A program made the translations under genes and the position numbers. Under the pieces are notes generated by a model that was not told the origin of the DNA, did not search any database, and was given only the letters and a program-made list of their open reading frames with translations. 64,000 nt of DNA, taken from NCBI GenBank assembly GCA_020636045.1, contig JACJYP010000002.1, positions 359,501-423,500 of the forward strand, given 5' to 3'. The stretch is from Lewinellaceae bacterium. GTDB taxonomy: Bacteria > Bacteroidota > Bacteroidia > Chitinophagales > Saprospiraceae. This document shows, piece by piece, positions 1 to 7,357 of this stretch (within the stretch, counting starts at the first letter, position 1; each line of letters opens with the position of its first letter).

Positions 1-1866
1 GACCCTGGGCACCCCTTTCCATATCCGCAGGCGATCGACATTCCCAGCCTCTCTTCCAATCAAAGCAACGTCAATTTTATCGCCATCAAAATTGGCGATG
101 TGAGTTATTCGTCGTTGCCGGCCGCCGGTATTTGCAACGACCTGTGGCCATCGGCCCTGACCGGCAAGGTGCGGATCGACGACGGCGCGGATTGCCTGCC
201 CGATACGGTGGGCGCTGTGCTGGAGGATTGGCTGTTGCTGGCCACAAACGACAACAATGAGAAGTTTTATTCGAAGACGCTTGGCGACGGCTCCTACTCC
301 ATCCCGGCGCCTGCCGGCAATTACAGCATTAAACTGCAAAAGCCGAATACGCTGTGGGATGTTTGTGTCGATGAGGTATCCGGGGTCGCCCTGAGTTCCG
401 ACAGCAATACGACCGTTGATTTTCAGGCGTTTCCGAACTCCTTATGCCCTTACATGGAAGTTGCCCTCAGCGCGCCTTTTCTGCGCCGGTGTTTTGATAA
501 TGAATTCACCGTTTTCTACTGCAACAAAGGCACCTCGCCCGCGACGGATGCTTATGTAGAAGTGACCTTCGATACTTTGCTGACCGTGCTGAGCAGCACC
601 TTGCCATGGACGTCGGTGAATGGCAATACCTATACGTTCGACCTTGGGGAGGTCGCCGCCGGCGACTGCGGAAGTATCAAAGTCCTGACGAATCTGAGTT
701 GCGACGCTGTGCTGGGGCAAACACATTGCTCTGAAGCGCATATTTTTCCCGATACACTGTGTGTGGCGGCAGACCCCTTGTGGAACGGCGCCAACCTGAC
801 TGTAAGTGGCAATTGTCAGAACGGCGATGTGATCTTTACCATCACCAATACCGGGGAAGATATGACGGATCCCGTTCAATACATTGTAATAGAAGATATT
901 ATGATCCAAATGTCCGGCCAGACGGATATTCTCGGCAATGGTCAGTCTCAGTCGATCACCCTCTCGGCAAACGGCTCTACCTGGCGTATCGAAGTGCCGC
1001 AGGTGCCCAACAACCCCTGGACGGCGCAGGTAAATGCCTTTGTGGAGGGCTGCGGATTAAACGGCAACGGAGACGTCAGTCTGGGTTACGCTACCCTGTA
1101 CCCGCTGAATGGCAATGGCCCGGGCACGGATATTTTTTGCCGCGAAAACATCGGGGCATTCGACCCGAACGACAAACAGGGATTTCCCCGGGGGGTGTAT
1201 GCGGAACATTACATTCCCAAAGATGCGGAGATCGAATATATGATCCGCTTCCAGAACACAGGTACGGATACGGCATTCAGTATTGTCATCCTGGACACCC
1301 TTTCTTCCCGGCTCGACCCTGCTACGCTGCGTATGGGCGCTTCAAGCCATCCGTACCAATACAATATTACGGGCCCCGGAATTCTGCAAGTGGCATTTTC
1401 CAATATCATGCTTCCGGATAGCAACATCAACGAGCCGGCTTCTCACGGGTATTTTACTTTTTCGATCAAACCTGTGCAGGACGTACCCGACCAGTCGGTC
1501 ATCGAGAACAGTGCGGCCATTTATTTCGATTTCAACGATCCGGTGATCACAAATAAAACGTGGCATACCGTCGGTGAAAAATACCTCAGCGTTTCCAATG
1601 TAATCCTTCACCAGGGAATCCGACTACAGGTATATCCGAATCCGGCCGTGCATGCTGCGCGTTTCACGATCGACCTCGAAAGGGAACTACAGGGCAACGT
1701 TTTCCTCTACGATCTTCAGGGCAGGCAGGTGAAAACAAAAGCCTTTTCCACAAATGTTTTCGACCTCGATGTCAACAATCTCAATGAGGGCATGTACTTT
1801 TTCCGGCTCGAGACACAGGGAGGAACGCTTGCTACCGGGAAAATGCTGGTCAGCAAAGGGAAATAA
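1..1866 (+). CDS. Secreted multidomain protein with T9SS C-terminal sorting domain, 5' partial
   Basis: The reading frame is open from base 1, so the true start lies upstream of the window. The GTG at 100 is only an internal codon. The first residues (FIAIKIGDV) resemble the end of the dockerin-like or cell-surface modules common in Bacteroidota secreted proteins. They are followed by a carboxypeptidase-regulatory-like beta domain (about nt 150-330), DUF11/adhesin-like beta modules, and a DUF7619-type domain at about nt 1150-1575 starting with DPNDKQG. The last 75 or so residues carry VYPNPA, LYDLQGRQV and GMYFFRL, the signature of a type A T9SS sorting domain. The protein is therefore likely exported to the cell surface and lipid-anchored or released. 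No catalytic domain is visible in the part seen. A strong terminator follows directly. Confidence 0.9.
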   Translation, partial: DPGHPFPYPQAIDIPSLSSNQSNVNFIAIKIGDVSYSSLPAAGICNDLWPSALTGKVRIDDGADCLPDTVGAVLEDWLLLATNDNNEKFYSKTLGDGSYSIPAPAGNYSIKLQKPNTLWDVCVDEVSGVALSSDSNTTVDFQAFPNSLCPYMEVALSAPFLRRCFDNEFTVFYCNKGTSPATDAYVEVTFDTLLTVLSSTLPWTSVNGNTYTFDLGEVAAGDCGSIKVLTNLSCDAVLGQTHCSEAHIFPDTLCVAADPLWNGANLTVSGNCQNGDVIFTITNTGEDMTDPVQYIVIEDIMIQMSGQTDILGNGQSQSITLSANGSTWRIEVPQVPNNPWTAQVNAFVEGCGLNGNGDVSLGYATLYPLNGNGPGTDIFCRENIGAFDPNDKQGFPRGVYAEHYIPKDAEIEYMIRFQNTGTDTAFSIVILDTLSSRLDPATLRMGASSHPYQYNITGPGILQVAFSNIMLPDSNINEPASHGYFTFSIKPVQDVPDQSVIENSAAIYFDFNDPVITNKTWHTVGEKYLSVSNVILHQGIRLQVYPNPAVHAARFTIDLERELQGNVFLYDLQGRQVKTKAFSTNVFDLDVNNLNEGMYFFRLETQGGTLATGKMLVSKGK

Positions 1867-1884
1867 TGGTAGGATTATGCAAGT

Positions 1885-1926
1885 CGCCCCGGTCTTTCGA
1901 CACGAAAGGACCGGGGCGGCCTTTTT
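1885..1926 (+). terminator. Intrinsic terminator of the first T9SS gene
   Basis: A GC-rich stem of about 15 bp (left arm from 1885, right arm ending 1918, one bulged G, ACAC loop) is followed by CTTTTTG. It lies between the stop at 1866 and the convergent priA stop at 1932. The U-tract is on the + strand only. Confidence 0.85.
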
Positions 1927-1931
1927 GTATT

Positions 1932-4379
1932 CTACACAGGATCGACATCCACTGCCACCAGCACGCGACCCAGCCCCTGACGACCGAGCATAAGTTGGGT
2001 GGAATGGCGGATCAGCGACTTGGCCTCGGAAAGCAGGGTGGCCGATTTTTCCAGTTTCAGCATGATCTCTTCCGCATAAAGCCCTCTGACACGCGGAATA
2101 TGCGGAATGACCGGCCCCAGCACGCGTTCGCCGAGTTGAGCTTTCAGCATTTTGGCAAATACAGCTGCCGCCTCATGCACGGTTTTCGCATCCCTGTGCC
2201 GCAGGGTAATGTGGATCAGCCTGAAAAAAGGCGGGTAATGGAATTCGCGACGCTCGTTTAACTCGCGCAGCATAAAACTTTTGAAATCGCCGCGCAGTAC
2301 CTCCTGCAGGACCGGATGCGCCGGGTCGTAGGCCTGCATAAGCACTTTTCCGCGCTTGTGTTTTCGCCCTGCACGCCCGGCCACCTGGGTCAGAAGCTGG
2401 TATGCGCGCTCGCCGGAGCGAAAGTCGGGAAAGCGCACCAGTTGGTCTGCGCCCAGCACCCCCACGATGCCGACATTCTCAAAATCGAGTCCTTTGGTGA
2501 CCATCTGGGTGCCTACCAGAATATCGATCCGCTTCTCTTCGAAGTCATTGAGCAGGTTCGACAGACTCGTTTTGGTGCCGGCCGTATCGAGATCCATACG
2601 CCCGATGCGCGCTTTGGGGAGGAATATTTTCAGTTCGTCCTCGATCTTTTCCGTGCCGAAACTCAGGAGGCTGATCTTGCCGCTGCCGCAGGCCGGGCAG
2701 GTACTGACCGGTGCCGTTTGGTATCCGCAATAGTGACACTGAAGCCTGTTGCTGTGTTTGTGGTAGGTAAGGCTGACGTCGCAATGCCGGCACATGGCCG
2801 TCCAGCCGCAGGTCTGGCACTCCAGGATCGGGGAGTATCCGCGGCGGTTCTGAAACAGGATGACCTGCTCGCCGTAATCGAGGGCCGCCTGAAGCGCTTC
2901 CAGGAGCGGTGTGGAAAAAATGCTTTGCATCTGCCGCTTTTTCATCTGCTCGCGCAGGTCGATCGGCTGGATCTCGGGCAGTTGAAGCCCGCCGAAGCGC
3001 TCATCCAGCGTCACCAGCGCGTATTTCCCCGACTGCGCATTGTAGTAACTTTCAAGAGAGGGCGTGGCGGTGCCGAGCAATACTTTTGCGCCGTACAACC
3101 GGGCCAGGTAGATGGCGGTGTCGCGGGCGTGATAGCGGGGCGCCGGATCGAATTGTTTGAACGATGCGTCGTGCTCCTCGTCGACGATGATGAGTTCCAG
3201 TTGCTGAAAAGGGAGGAAAAGGCCCGAACGCGCCGCCATGATCACCGCCTTGCCGGCCGCGGCGCTTCGCCAGATCTCTACGCGCTCATTGTAGTTGATC
3301 TTCGAGTGATACACTGCGATATCGTTCCCCAGGATGCGTTGCAACCTGCCGACCAGTTGGGTCGTGAGCGCTATTTCAGGCAATAGGTACAGTACCTGAC
3401 CGCCACGGGAGGTGATCTCGCGGATCAGTTCGAGGTAGAGGCGCGTCTTGCCGCTCCCGGTCACGCCATGCAGCAGGGCGACTTCTTTTTCCCCGAAGCT
3501 GCTGCGGATCTCCTGCAAGGCCTGTTGCTGGGCTGCGGACAGTTCGCCAGCCTCGCTGATCTCGTCTTCATATCCGCTGAGCCGGCTCATCTCACGTTCG
3601 TAAATTTCAAGTATTCCCTTTTTGGCGAGCGTTTGCAGGGAAGAGGGCGATACATCGGCTTTTTGCAGGAGTTCCTGCTTCAGCACATGATCGCGCTGTT
3701 TGCCGAGGGCCAGATATGCCATCAGTATTTCGGCCTGCCGCTCTTTTTTTTGCAGGTCCTCAAATACCGGCTTCAGCAACTCCGGTTGTGAGCGGTATGG
3801 CTCGGCCAGCCTGACGGCTGCGACTTTTTTGGGCTTGAATTTCTCCTGAAGGTCTTCCCGGAGCGATAATACGCCCCTGCCCATCAGGGCCTGAATGGTG
3901 GGGAAGACGGTTTTTTTGTTCAGTATTTTCCGGGCGTCGTCAATGCTGATCTCGTGTTGCAGAAGCAAGGCCTCCGCGATCAGGTACTCATCGTCGCTCA
4001 GACCCGAGAAATTGTCGCCGTAATCAGGGTTGTAAACCAGTCTGGTTTCGCTGCTGAGTTTGAGGTGTCCCGGCAGAGCCGCCTGCATCACCTCTCCAAG
4101 GGTACAGCAATAGTAATCTGCCATCCAGTCCCACAGTTGCAGTTGTTGCGGACTTGCGACGGCCACGTCATCCAACACGGCGATAACGTGCTTGGTCCGG
4201 TAGTCGGGTCGTTCCGTATGTACGCGTTCCACCAGGCCGCTGTACAGTTTGCTTTGCCCGAACTGCACTTCCACCCTTATGCCCGGTATCAGCCTCTCGA
4301 CCAGTGCGGCCGGCACTTCATAAGTGTAAGCGCGCCTGGGTAGCGGCAGGGGAAGTATGACATCAGCGTATGTGGACAT
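1932..4379 (-). CDS. priA: Primosomal protein N' (replication restart helicase PriA)
   Basis: PriA is a superfamily 2 DNA helicase that recognises stalled or collapsed forks and reloads the replicative helicase. Visible are an N-terminal 3'-DNA-binding region (YTYEVP... RVEVQFG), Walker A HGVTGSGKT (about residues 304-312), the Walker B-like DEEHD box (about 400-404), and a zinc-binding insertion with paired cysteines (CQTCGW, CRHCD, CHYCGY, CPACGSG) at about 521-566 between the two helicase lobes. The length of 815 aa is normal. I place the start at the ATG at 4379 (MSTYADV). An ATG two codons further upstream is possible, but a good promoter at 4396-4425 leaves only a very short leader. The gene stands alone, divergent from infC. 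Confidence 0.96.
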   Translation of the reverse strand: MSTYADVILPLPLPRRAYTYEVPAALVERLIPGIRVEVQFGQSKLYSGLVERVHTERPDYRTKHVIAVLDDVAVASPQQLQLWDWMADYYCCTLGEVMQAALPGHLKLSSETRLVYNPDYGDNFSGLSDDEYLIAEALLLQHEISIDDARKILNKKTVFPTIQALMGRGVLSLREDLQEKFKPKKVAAVRLAEPYRSQPELLKPVFEDLQKKERQAEILMAYLALGKQRDHVLKQELLQKADVSPSSLQTLAKKGILEIYEREMSRLSGYEDEISEAGELSAAQQQALQEIRSSFGEKEVALLHGVTGSGKTRLYLELIREITSRGGQVLYLLPEIALTTQLVGRLQRILGNDIAVYHSKINYNERVEIWRSAAAGKAVIMAARSGLFLPFQQLELIIVDEEHDASFKQFDPAPRYHARDTAIYLARLYGAKVLLGTATPSLESYYNAQSGKYALVTLDERFGGLQLPEIQPIDLREQMKKRQMQSIFSTPLLEALQAALDYGEQVILFQNRRGYSPILECQTCGWTAMCRHCDVSLTYHKHSNRLQCHYCGYQTAPVSTCPACGSGKISLLSFGTEKIEDELKIFLPKARIGRMDLDTAGTKTSLSNLLNDFEEKRIDILVGTQMVTKGLDFENVGIVGVLGADQLVRFPDFRSGERAYQLLTQVAGRAGRKHKRGKVLMQAYDPAHPVLQEVLRGDFKSFMLRELNERREFHYPPFFRLIHITLRHRDAKTVHEAAAVFAKMLKAQLGERVLGPVIPHIPRVRGLYAEEIMLKLEKSATLLSEAKSLIRHSTQLMLGRQGLGRVLVAVDVDPV

Positions 4380-4395
4380 AAGCATGTAATAGCCT

Positions 4396-4425
4396 CAAAC
4401 GTAAAACAAAAAATTTTTTATGCAA
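4396..4425 (-). promoter_or_regulatory. Bacteroidota-type promoter of priA
   Basis: Read on the minus strand there is a TTG (4425-4423), a 19-nt spacer and TACGTTTG (4403-4396), an exact match to the TAnnTTTG -7 consensus of Bacteroidota sigma-ABfr. The predicted transcription start is about 10 nt before the ATG at 4379. Confidence 0.7.
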
Positions 4426-4455
4426 TCCCGAAACTACCGAACCGGATAATAAGTT

Positions 4456-4463
4456 TATTTTTG
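4456..4463 (+). promoter_or_regulatory. Candidate -7 box for the infC operon
   Basis: TATTTTTG matches the Bacteroidota TAnnTTTG -7 consensus. No clear TTTG is seen about 19 nt upstream, so the assignment rests on the -7 box and on the position upstream of the infC leader hairpin. Confidence 0.45.
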
Positions 4464-4484
4464 TGACCGCAATCATTCAATTGG

Positions 4485-4520
4485 GCGCGCCGGCGTCAAC
4501 CGGCGTGCATTTCTTTTTTT
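4485..4520 (+). promoter_or_regulatory. Attenuator-like hairpin in the infC leader
   Basis: A 9-bp GC-rich stem (4485-4493 with 4500-4508, one G-U pair, 6-nt loop) is followed by ATTTCTTTTTTT (4509-4520). This has the form of an intrinsic terminator, but it lies inside the 5' leader about 10-20 nt upstream of the infC start rather than after a gene. Premature termination that responds to the translation machinery is an inference. It could also be the terminator of a short leader RNA. Confidence 0.6.
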
Positions 4521-4538
4521 CACAAAACCATTTTTTAC

Positions 4539-5207
4539 TTGGCTTATAAACCTTACCGACCCAGACCCACAGGTTATCAATCATCAGGATCCCGCCCCGG
4601 AGGGCGTCGCCCGTTCATACGGGGCGCTCGTCCACCAGAACACAACATCAACGAATTTATACGTGCCAACGAAGTGCGCCTTGTTGGCGACAATCTCGAG
4701 GCGATCAGCGAAGTCGCCGGCCAGCCGATCGAAAGCGGTGTCTATTCCACTTCCAAACTGCAGAAATGGGCGGAAGAATTAGGCCTCGATGTCGTTGAAA
4801 TATCCCCCAATGCCGATCCCCCCGTAGTCCGCATCGTCGATTACAACAAATTCCTGTATCAGAAGAAGAAGCGGGAAAAAGAGATGAAAGCGAATGCCGT
4901 GAAAGTGGAACTCAAGGAGATCCGTTTCGGCCCGGAAACCGGCGATCACGATTTCGATTTTAAAGTCCGCCACGCCAAAAACTTCCTTTCAGAAGGCAAC
5001 AAGGTGAAGGCATACGTGCAGTTCAGGGGCCGCGCCATCGTATTTAAAGAACGCGGCGAACTGTTGCTGCTCCGTTTTATGAAGGAACTGGAAGATTACG
5101 GCACCGCCGAGCAACTTCCGCGCATGGAAGGCAAGCGCATGAATGTGATCCTTTCGCCGAAAAAAACGGGCAGCCCGGGCAAGAAGAAGGAAGAAAAGGC
5201 CGATTGA
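4539..5207 (+). CDS. infC: Translation initiation factor IF-3
   Basis: IF-3 binds the 30S subunit, blocks premature 50S joining and proofreads initiator tRNA and start codon. The N domain begins at NEFIRANEVRLVGDN and the C domain contains KVELKEIRFGPETGDHDFDFKVRHAKNFL. The protein has a basic N-terminal extension (YKPYRPRPTGYQ) and a Lys-rich tail typical of Bacteroidota. There is no ATG near the expected start. The frame offers TTG at 4539 and ATT at 4530. Both are rare starts, and infC in other bacteria (AUU in E. coli) uses a rare start for autoregulation. I list TTG, but ATT at 4530 is equally possible. It is first of infC-rpmI-rplT, with an attenuator-like hairpin upstream. Confidence 0.95.
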   Translation: MAYKPYRPRPTGYQSSGSRPGGRRPFIRGARPPEHNINEFIRANEVRLVGDNLEAISEVAGQPIESGVYSTSKLQKWAEELGLDVVEISPNADPPVVRIVDYNKFLYQKKKREKEMKANAVKVELKEIRFGPETGDHDFDFKVRHAKNFLSEGNKVKAYVQFRGRAIVFKERGELLLLRFMKELEDYGTAEQLPRMEGKRMNVILSPKKTGSPGKKKEEKAD

Positions 5208-5243
5208 TCAGCGTTTTTATTTCCAACAATTTTTGAATTTTTC

Positions 5244-5274
5244 TTTTGCGCTTCGTGTGCGAATGCTACCTTTG
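5244..5274 (+). promoter_or_regulatory. Internal promoter upstream of rpmI
   Basis: TTTTG (5244-5248), an 18-nt spacer and TACCTTTG (5267-5274) match the Bacteroidota TTTG/TAnnTTTG promoter. It lies in the infC-rpmI gap, about 33 nt before the rpmI ATG, so rpmI-rplT can be transcribed without infC. Confidence 0.7.
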
Positions 5275-5306
5275 CGCTCCATTTTTCAACACTCATCATT
5301 TTTGAT

Positions 5307-5501
5307 ATGCCGAAAATGAAAACCCACTCCAGCGCCAAGAAGCGTTTCAAGGTGACTGGCACAGGCAAAATCAAGCGCAACCGCTCTAAAATGCGCCACC
5401 GCATGCGCAACAAAACGACCAAGACGAAGCGCCATCTGCGTCATGCCGTGGTCGTGCACGAAGCAGAACATGCACGCGTAGAGCGTCTGCTCGCCATGTA
5501 A
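5307..5501 (+). CDS. rpmI: 50S ribosomal protein L35
   Basis: This 64-aa, strongly basic protein begins MPKMKTHSSAKKRFKVTGTG, the standard L35 signature (KMKTHSSAKKRFK). L35 is a small structural protein of the large subunit. It lies between infC and rplT, the near-universal bacterial order, and has its own TAnnTTTG promoter just upstream. The 130-nt gap to rplT is longer than usual and is filled with RNA structure. ATG start; no Shine-Dalgarno sequence is evident. Confidence 0.97.
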   Translation: MPKMKTHSSAKKRFKVTGTGKIKRNRSKMRHRMRNKTTKTKRHLRHAVVVHEAEHARVERLLAM

Positions 5502-5517
5502 AGGCGACAGTGCGCTG

Positions 5518-5616
5518 TGCTCCCGAAAGCGGGAGCATTCCAAACCATATTTTTTAACGAGGATACCGGATAAAGTGCAGGGCATCAAACACATCACCCT
5601 CCCCCGGTATTGCACT
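5518..5616 (+). promoter_or_regulatory. Stem-loop plus H-type pseudoknot in the rpmI-rplT intergenic RNA
   Basis: There are three elements. (1) An 8-bp perfect hairpin, TGCTCCCG (5518-5525) with CGGGAGCA (5530-5537). (2) ATACCGG (5563-5569) pairing with CCGGTAT (5604-5610). (3) AGTGCA (5574-5579) pairing with TGCACT (5611-5616). Pairings 2 and 3 cross and are directly adjacent at 5610/5611, so they form a coaxially stackable pseudoknot that ends 15 nt before the rplT ATG. In other bacteria L20 represses its own operon through a pseudoknot that mimics its rRNA site. An equivalent role here is inferred from position and shape. Confidence 0.6.
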
Positions 5617-5631
5617 AAAAAATGATCATTC

Positions 5632-5985
5632 ATGCCAAGAGCAACCAACAATCCGGCCAGTCGGGCACGCCGGAAAAAAATCATGTTAGCCGCCCGCGGC
5701 TACTTCGGCGCCCGCTCGAAAGTCTACACCGTCGCAAAAAACACCCTTGAAAAAGGCTGGCAATACGCTTTCCGCGACCGGAAATTCAAAAAACGCAGCT
5801 TCCGCCGTCTGTGGATCGCCCGTATCAACGCCGCCACGCGTGCGGAGGGAATGAACTACAGCCGCTTTATCCACGCCCTCGGCCAGCAAGGCATCGGTCT
5901 CAACCGCAAGGTGCTCGCCGACCTGGCGCTCAACCATCCTGAAGCGTTCAAGTCGATCGTGGAGAAGGCGAAAGCAAACGCATAA
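5632..5985 (+). CDS. rplT: 50S ribosomal protein L20
   Basis: This 117-aa protein has the full L20 pattern: PRATNNPASRARRKKIMLAARGYFGARSKVY at the N terminus and the globular part RLWIARINAATRAEGMNYSRFIHAL, followed by GIGLNRKVLADLA. L20 is an early 23S rRNA-binding protein needed for 50S assembly, and is the usual autoregulator of infC-rpmI-rplT. It is the last gene of the operon, followed by a strong intrinsic terminator. The pseudoknot just upstream of its ATG is a plausible feedback site. Confidence 0.97.
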   Translation: MPRATNNPASRARRKKIMLAARGYFGARSKVYTVAKNTLEKGWQYAFRDRKFKKRSFRRLWIARINAATRAEGMNYSRFIHALGQQGIGLNRKVLADLALNHPEAFKSIVEKAKANA

Positions 5986-6014
5986 GCAGGGCGACACATC
6001 GTCCGCATCATAAC

Positions 6015-6055
6015 AAAACGGGGAACCGGCACAATACGCCGGCTCCCCGTTTTTT
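6015..6055 (+). terminator. Intrinsic terminator of infC-rpmI-rplT
   Basis: AAAACGGGGAACCGGC (6016-6031 region) pairs with GCCGGCTCCCCGTTTT across a short ACAATAC loop and runs into a T6 tract (6050-6055). The A-tract on the left arm lets it act on both strands. Confidence 0.85.
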
Positions 6056-6364
6056 ATGCCTGCTCTTCATCCGGGCGGAATCTTAAAGTTGCCCGAATAT
6101 TTCACAAAACTCCCGAAAATGCCGGAACTTCCGCCTCGCTTTGACATCAGGGTGTGTCTGAACAATACCCTTTGGCCTGAAAAAAACTATTTGGAACCTG
6201 CTTTTCGTGTTTTTTTCACGCAATCGCGCTGCTATTCCACTCAAAAAGCCATTTAGCCAGAACCCAAAGCCATTCTTTTTAAACCATAAGTATTTTTCAG
6301 ACGCACCCTAGCCTTTTCTTTTAACCGCCATCAAACCGGTTTTTCACTTTCAACAACCAGAACT
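6056..6364. other. Intergenic stretch without a credible gene
   Basis: About 310 bases separate the rplT terminator from the next T9SS gene. One 66-codon open frame (6056-6256, +) has no family resemblance and atypical composition, so I do not call it. The stretch holds a 160-bp MITE-like element (6150-6309) with imperfect terminal inverted repeats. Confidence 0.6.
6150..6309. repeat. MITE-like element with terminal inverted repeats
   Basis: The left end GGGTGTGTCTGAA (6150-6162) is inverted at the right end TTCAGACGCACCC (6296-6308) with one mismatch. Nothing coding lies between. The right end is shared almost exactly with 45213-45232, and a shorter version lies at 39947-39961, so the end sequence is dispersed in this genome. 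No target duplication is obvious. It could be a non-autonomous transposon remnant or a paired extragenic palindrome. Confidence 0.45.
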
Positions 6365-7174
6365 ATGAAAAAAACTGTACTCTTTCTGTGTGCTCTTGCC
6401 TGGGCGCTTGTTTCAAATGCCCAAACCTGTGAACGGGACTCGTCCATCCTGCTGACCGGCGCCATCGTTTCGCCCTGGTACTGGACGCCCGACAGCCCTT
6501 ATATTCAAACAAAACCGGCCTGTATCAATGAATTTTACTCGCAATCGGTGACTTTTAACGTACCCGATACCATCGAGAATATCCCGGGTGTCCCCCTCGC
6601 GATCCCGATCAACAACCTGTTTATCGCTACTTCCAATGCGATCAGCAACCTCCCCGCAGGCCTGACCTATTCCTGCGATCCGCCCAACTGCGTCTTCAAC
6701 AAGAATACGCTTGGATGTGTATTGCTGTACGGAACGCCTACCGGCCCGGTCGACACGGCCGACCTTTCCATAAAGGTTTCCATATCGTCGCCCTCTTTCC
6801 CGGTTCCGGTCGGTCCGCTCGATTTTCCGAGTATCATCGCACCCGATGCGCACTATTACATCGAAGTCCGCAACACCGGAGAATGCGCGGTGGGTACCAA
6901 TGACCCCAGCGCGCAGATCGCTTCCGTAAAAAACATTCCCAACCCCTTCAGCGACCAGACGGCGATCAGCATCGTCTCCAACGTAAGCGGCGATTTCAAC
7001 TTCGAGGTATTTAACCTGACGGGGCAGCGGATACATAGCCAGCAGGTGGGCCTGCTGACGGGTCCCAACCAGTTTACCTTCGATGCGGGCGATCTGCCCA
7101 ATGGCGCCTATTATTACACGATCGGTAATGCTGCGGGCAAAGTTTCGCGCATGATGGTGATCGCCAAACGCTGA
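6365..7174 (+). CDS. Small secreted T9SS cargo protein
   Basis: This 269-aa protein has a clear signal peptide (MKKTVLFLCALAWALVSNAQ, cleavage after NAQ). The cysteine-containing middle part resembles the N-terminal part of the next gene: both have short CxxC-like segments and the phrases PDTIENIPGVPLAIPINN/SNLPAGL versus STIPSGL. It ends in a type A T9SS sorting domain (about residues 190-269: IPNPFSDQTAISI, VFNLTGQRI, LPNGAYYYTIGNAAG). The middle domain looks like an immunoglobulin-like putative adhesion fold, but I do not recognise a named family. It is probably an outer-surface or released protein. The product is small for T9SS cargo, and no enzymatic motif is visible. Confidence 0.8.
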   Translation: MKKTVLFLCALAWALVSNAQTCERDSSILLTGAIVSPWYWTPDSPYIQTKPACINEFYSQSVTFNVPDTIENIPGVPLAIPINNLFIATSNAISNLPAGLTYSCDPPNCVFNKNTLGCVLLYGTPTGPVDTADLSIKVSISSPSFPVPVGPLDFPSIIAPDAHYYIEVRNTGECAVGTNDPSAQIASVKNIPNPFSDQTAISIVSNVSGDFNFEVFNLTGQRIHSQQVGLLTGPNQFTFDAGDLPNGAYYYTIGNAAGKVSRMMVIAKR

Positions 7175-7197
7175 TCCGGCCCTTCATTTTCTATTTC

Positions 7198-7236
7198 GCT
7201 GGCATGGCATGCCTGAGTATGTCGTGCCATGCCAGC
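7198..7236. terminator. Perfect stem-loop after the small T9SS gene
   Basis: A 12-bp perfect stem (7198-7209 with 7225-7236), extendable by two pairs, has a loop of about 11 nt. It is followed by TTCAATTG rather than a T-run, so it is either a weak terminator or a 3'-end-protecting or REP-like palindrome. Confidence 0.5.
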
Positions 7237-7357
7237 TTCAATTGCCCATTAATCCTCGACATCCGGTCTCACTGAAAAGTCGTTGCCGCCTCCCGGCTAC
7301 TTTATCCTGTCTCCCCCTTCGCGCGACTTATTTCTTCACATATAAAACCGGTTGTTT

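Noticed and set aside
2316..3386. A 356-codon plus-strand frame
   Set aside because: It is antisense to priA, whose helicase and zinc motifs are intact.
6056..6256. A 66-codon frame after the infC operon terminator
   Set aside because: No homology pattern, and it overlaps the MITE-like element.
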